A DNA stretch of 64,000 bases from Bacteroidota bacterium (GTDB taxonomy: Bacteria; Bacteroidota; Ignavibacteria; OLB7), in the NCBI GenBank assembly GCA_018266795.1, contig JAFDZV010000010.1, positions 62,001-126,000 of the forward strand, in the 5' to 3' direction. Positions 62,431 to 64,000 of this stretch are shown in pieces (the first letter of the stretch is position 1; every line of letters begins with the position of its first letter). The notes under the pieces are model-generated. The model was not told the DNA's origin, made no database searches, and saw only the letters and a list, made by a program, of their open reading frames with translations. A program made the position numbers and the translations under genes.

Positions 62431-62868
62431 TCACACGGCATACGATTCGTCCGCGTAGTTGCGCAACGCATCGCGCAGCCCGCTCGGAATCGGAACCGGC
62501 TCCATCCTCTCCTCCACACGGCGCATACACGCCACCTCCTGCTCGCCACGCGCAATCAGCTCCTCTCCGCCGTCGTGCTCGCGCCAGTAGGCGAAGCGGA
62601 GCGTGATCCGGTTCTGAGCGATGCCTCCCAGACTCATCCGAACGACGATCCTGTCGAACGCCGTGAGCTCCGACATGTACTCGCACGAGACGCGAACCGT
62701 GACGATGGCGAACCCTTCGGAGAAATCCTTGAGCAGATCAACGCCATGTTCGTAGAGGAACATCTCACGGCAGCGCCCCTGCCAACGGATGTGATTGACG
62801 TAGTAGACATTGCCGACGAGATTGGTCTCCTCGAAGCCAACCACATGCCTGTATTCGAACCAGCGCAT
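62431..62868 (-). CDS. Hot-dog thioesterase of the enediyne TE (CalE7/DynE7/SgcE10) type
   Basis: 145 residues, one hot-dog fold. EYRHVVGFEETNLVGNVYYV, then RWQGRCREMFL and RGEQEVACMRR, closely resemble the thioesterases that release the polyene from enediyne PKSs, rather than generic 4-hydroxybenzoyl-CoA thioesterases. Related enzymes also occur outside enediyne clusters. It is 15 kb from the polyketide operon and not in an operon with PKS genes, but could release its product. It lies 56 bases downstream of the fibronectin-like gene. Confidence 0.85.
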   Translation of the reverse strand: MRWFEYRHVVGFEETNLVGNVYYVNHIRWQGRCREMFLYEHGVDLLKDFSEGFAIVTVRVSCEYMSELTAFDRIVVRMSLGGIAQNRITLRFAYWREHDGGEELIARGEQEVACMRRVEERMEPVPIPSGLRDALRNYADESYAV

Positions 62869-62924
62869 CGTTCACCGTCAGTATGATGTTGAGCCGCGAA
62901 GCCGACATTTGCCGGAGCACGAAA

Positions 62925-64000
62925 TCATTGAACACGCGACACCGAGACGGGCGCGCTCAGGATGCCTTCGTACTCGAAGCCGGCTGGATACGCCGAGCGA
63001 TGTGTTACGGCGTACTGTGCGGCGCTGCGGCCATCGTATGTCAGATCCACGAAGCTCGTCTGCTCCGCCGGAAGTGAGGCGATGCGCTGCCAGGAGCCGT
63101 CGGTTGCCATCCTGTAGACATTGTAGCCGCTGATGTTCACCGGGCGCGCCGCCCCGGCGCTGGAGGCCCACTCGATCCGCAGACCTCCAACCGGTCCCTT
63201 CTTCCATGGACGCGATGCGGAATCCAGCAACTGCGCCTGCAGGATGCGAGGCGGCTGCGAGAGATAATTCGTGCCGCGGCTTCCGAAGGTGAAGCGGGTC
63301 TGCAACACCGTGAGCATCGGCGCCGGCGGGGGCGCCGCACCATTCAACACGAAGAACGGAACCGGTCCGTTGGCGAGCGTCAGCACCATCCCCTTCGGCG
63401 GCCACGTGCGGCTGTAGCCGGTGAACTCCGGTACCATGCGCGGCCCGAGACGCAATGGTTTGGTTGCGCCGCGGAGAATCATGTCGAACTCCAGCGGGCC
63501 ACGCAGCGTTACTTCGTAGCCGCCACGCTGGGCACCCGTTGCCGGGCGCGCGGTGAGCGTTCCCTCGCCGTTCGGAAGGTAGAGCACCCACTTCATGGCA
63601 TACGGGGAGTCCGCTTGTCCGAAGTGAGCGAATCGCAGTACGGACATGGCTGAACCGGAGCCGCTCGCCCCGGGCTGGCACGCGAACCCGGCGGCGTCGG
63701 AGATGGCCTCGGACCGCAGCCGGACGGTATCGCGCATCGCTATCGCCTCCACCTCGAACGTCACAGGCACATTGAACGGCATCTGACCGGAGGTCGCAAT
63801 CGTCACAGGCCCGGGTACGGGCGCCGCGCTGTCCGCCCGTGCATGTGCTGCCGCGTGCACTCCCGAATCCACCGGAGCTGCCATGCCGGGATTGGTAGCC
63901 GCCACCGACGCAATCGAAGCGCTGTCAACAGGATGCGGCGCCTGACTCGCGGCCGAAGCGGGTGGAGGCGCGGGCCGGGATGCGGCACCTTCCGTTTTCA
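62925..64000 (-). CDS. Fibronectin-type-III-like protein, N-terminus beyond window edge
   Basis: The frame is open from the right window edge to TGA at 62925, so the gene continues to the right. Visible residues: a Pro/Ala-rich linker (APPPASAASQAPHPVDS), a beta-rich domain (VPVTFEVEAIAMRDTVRLR; GYEVTLRGPLEFDMILRG), and a C-terminal fibronectin-III-like domain (INISGYNVYRM-like strand, SFVDLTYDGRSAAQYAVTH). A surface or envelope protein is likely; the function is unknown. Confidence 0.72.
   Translation of the reverse strand, partial: KTEGAASRPAPPPASAASQAPHPVDSASIASVAATNPGMAAPVDSGVHAAAHARADSAAPVPGPVTIATSGQMPFNVPVTFEVEAIAMRDTVRLRSEAISDAAGFACQPGASGSGSAMSVLRFAHFGQADSPYAMKWVLYLPNGEGTLTARPATGAQRGGYEVTLRGPLEFDMILRGATKPLRLGPRMVPEFTGYSRTWPPKGMVLTLANGPVPFFVLNGAAPPPAPMLTVLQTRFTFGSRGTNYLSQPPRILQAQLLDSASRPWKKGPVGGLRIEWASSAGAARPVNISGYNVYRMATDGSWQRIASLPAEQTSFVDLTYDGRSAAQYAVTHRSAYPAGFEYEGILSAPVSVSRVQ

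Noticed and set aside
1-64000. CRISPR arrays, insertion sequences, rRNA or standard tRNA genes
   Set aside because: No regularly spaced repeats, no transposase-like frames with terminal repeats, and no rRNA or cloverleaf tRNA sequence were seen; only the tmRNA was found.

Overview
The window is about 64 kb of GC-rich bacterial DNA, densely coded on both strands. Five secreted proteins end in the roughly 80-residue C-terminal domain (YPNP motif, then a G-x-Y-x-x-x-V tail) that sends cargo to the type IX secretion system. One promoter matches the Bacteroidota consensus TAnnTTTG. The high GC content, the type IX tails and a large two-domain OmpA protein suggest a high-GC member of the Bacteroidota/Chlorobi side of the FCB group, such as a Kapabacteria or Ignavibacteria relative. 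That placement is inference; no rRNA is present.

Layout. 1-9 kb: a truncated Crp/Fnr regulator, a sensor-only Crp/Fnr paralogue with an FNR-like promoter, two hairpin repeats, an Acg-type nitroreductase, a YrdB-like membrane protein, a serine beta-lactamase-like hydrolase, a GNAT enzyme, a CoA-transferase, a COQ7-like di-iron protein and a MOSC protein. 9-19 kb: three large type IX cargo proteins, an LD-carboxypeptidase and a 563-residue Rossmann protein. 19-34 kb: mostly housekeeping and small metabolic genes (yifB/comM, GNAT, prfC, a SufR-like regulator, small membrane proteins, LOG, a BtrH-like protein, cysS, mogA, a coiled-coil protein, pheT). 34.6-35.0 kb: the tmRNA gene ssrA with its terminator.

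35.1-47.4 kb is the most unusual region. It is a minus-strand biosynthetic operon in which eight consecutive genes overlap their neighbours by 4-17 bases: a CRTAC/ASPIC-UnbV protein, an RnfD-like UnbU membrane protein, an acyl carrier protein, an active ketosynthase, a shortened ketosynthase-like partner lacking the catalytic Cys, a FabZ-like dehydratase, a FabG-like ketoreductase, and a second active ketosynthase that overlaps a C-methyltransferase-like protein. A VOC protein and an ABC1/UbiB kinase follow on the same strand, and a protein of unknown family leads. This is the enzyme set of a highly reducing type II polyketide synthase, expected to build a polyene on the carrier protein, joined to the UnbV/UnbU pair known from enediyne clusters. 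A thioesterase of the enediyne TE type lies about 15 kb away at 62.4 kb. No enediyne PKS, acyltransferase or phosphopantetheinyl transferase is visible. I consider it an undescribed polyene-type pathway.

47.4-48.1 kb is a relic stretch with a pheT-like fragment and a C13 tract. It is followed by a lipoprotein gene broken by a C10 tract that one added C would restore, a candidate phase-variable gene. 48.8-58.2 kb carries a DODA-type dioxygenase, more surface proteins (a type IX beta-propeller, a DUF4157/HELTH protein, an OmpA protein overlapping a WD40-like type IX protein) and a small secreted protein. 58.6-64 kb holds an ABC importer operon of the nitrate/sulfonate type, an AraC regulator with an extra C-terminal domain, the thioesterase and a partial fibronectin-like protein.
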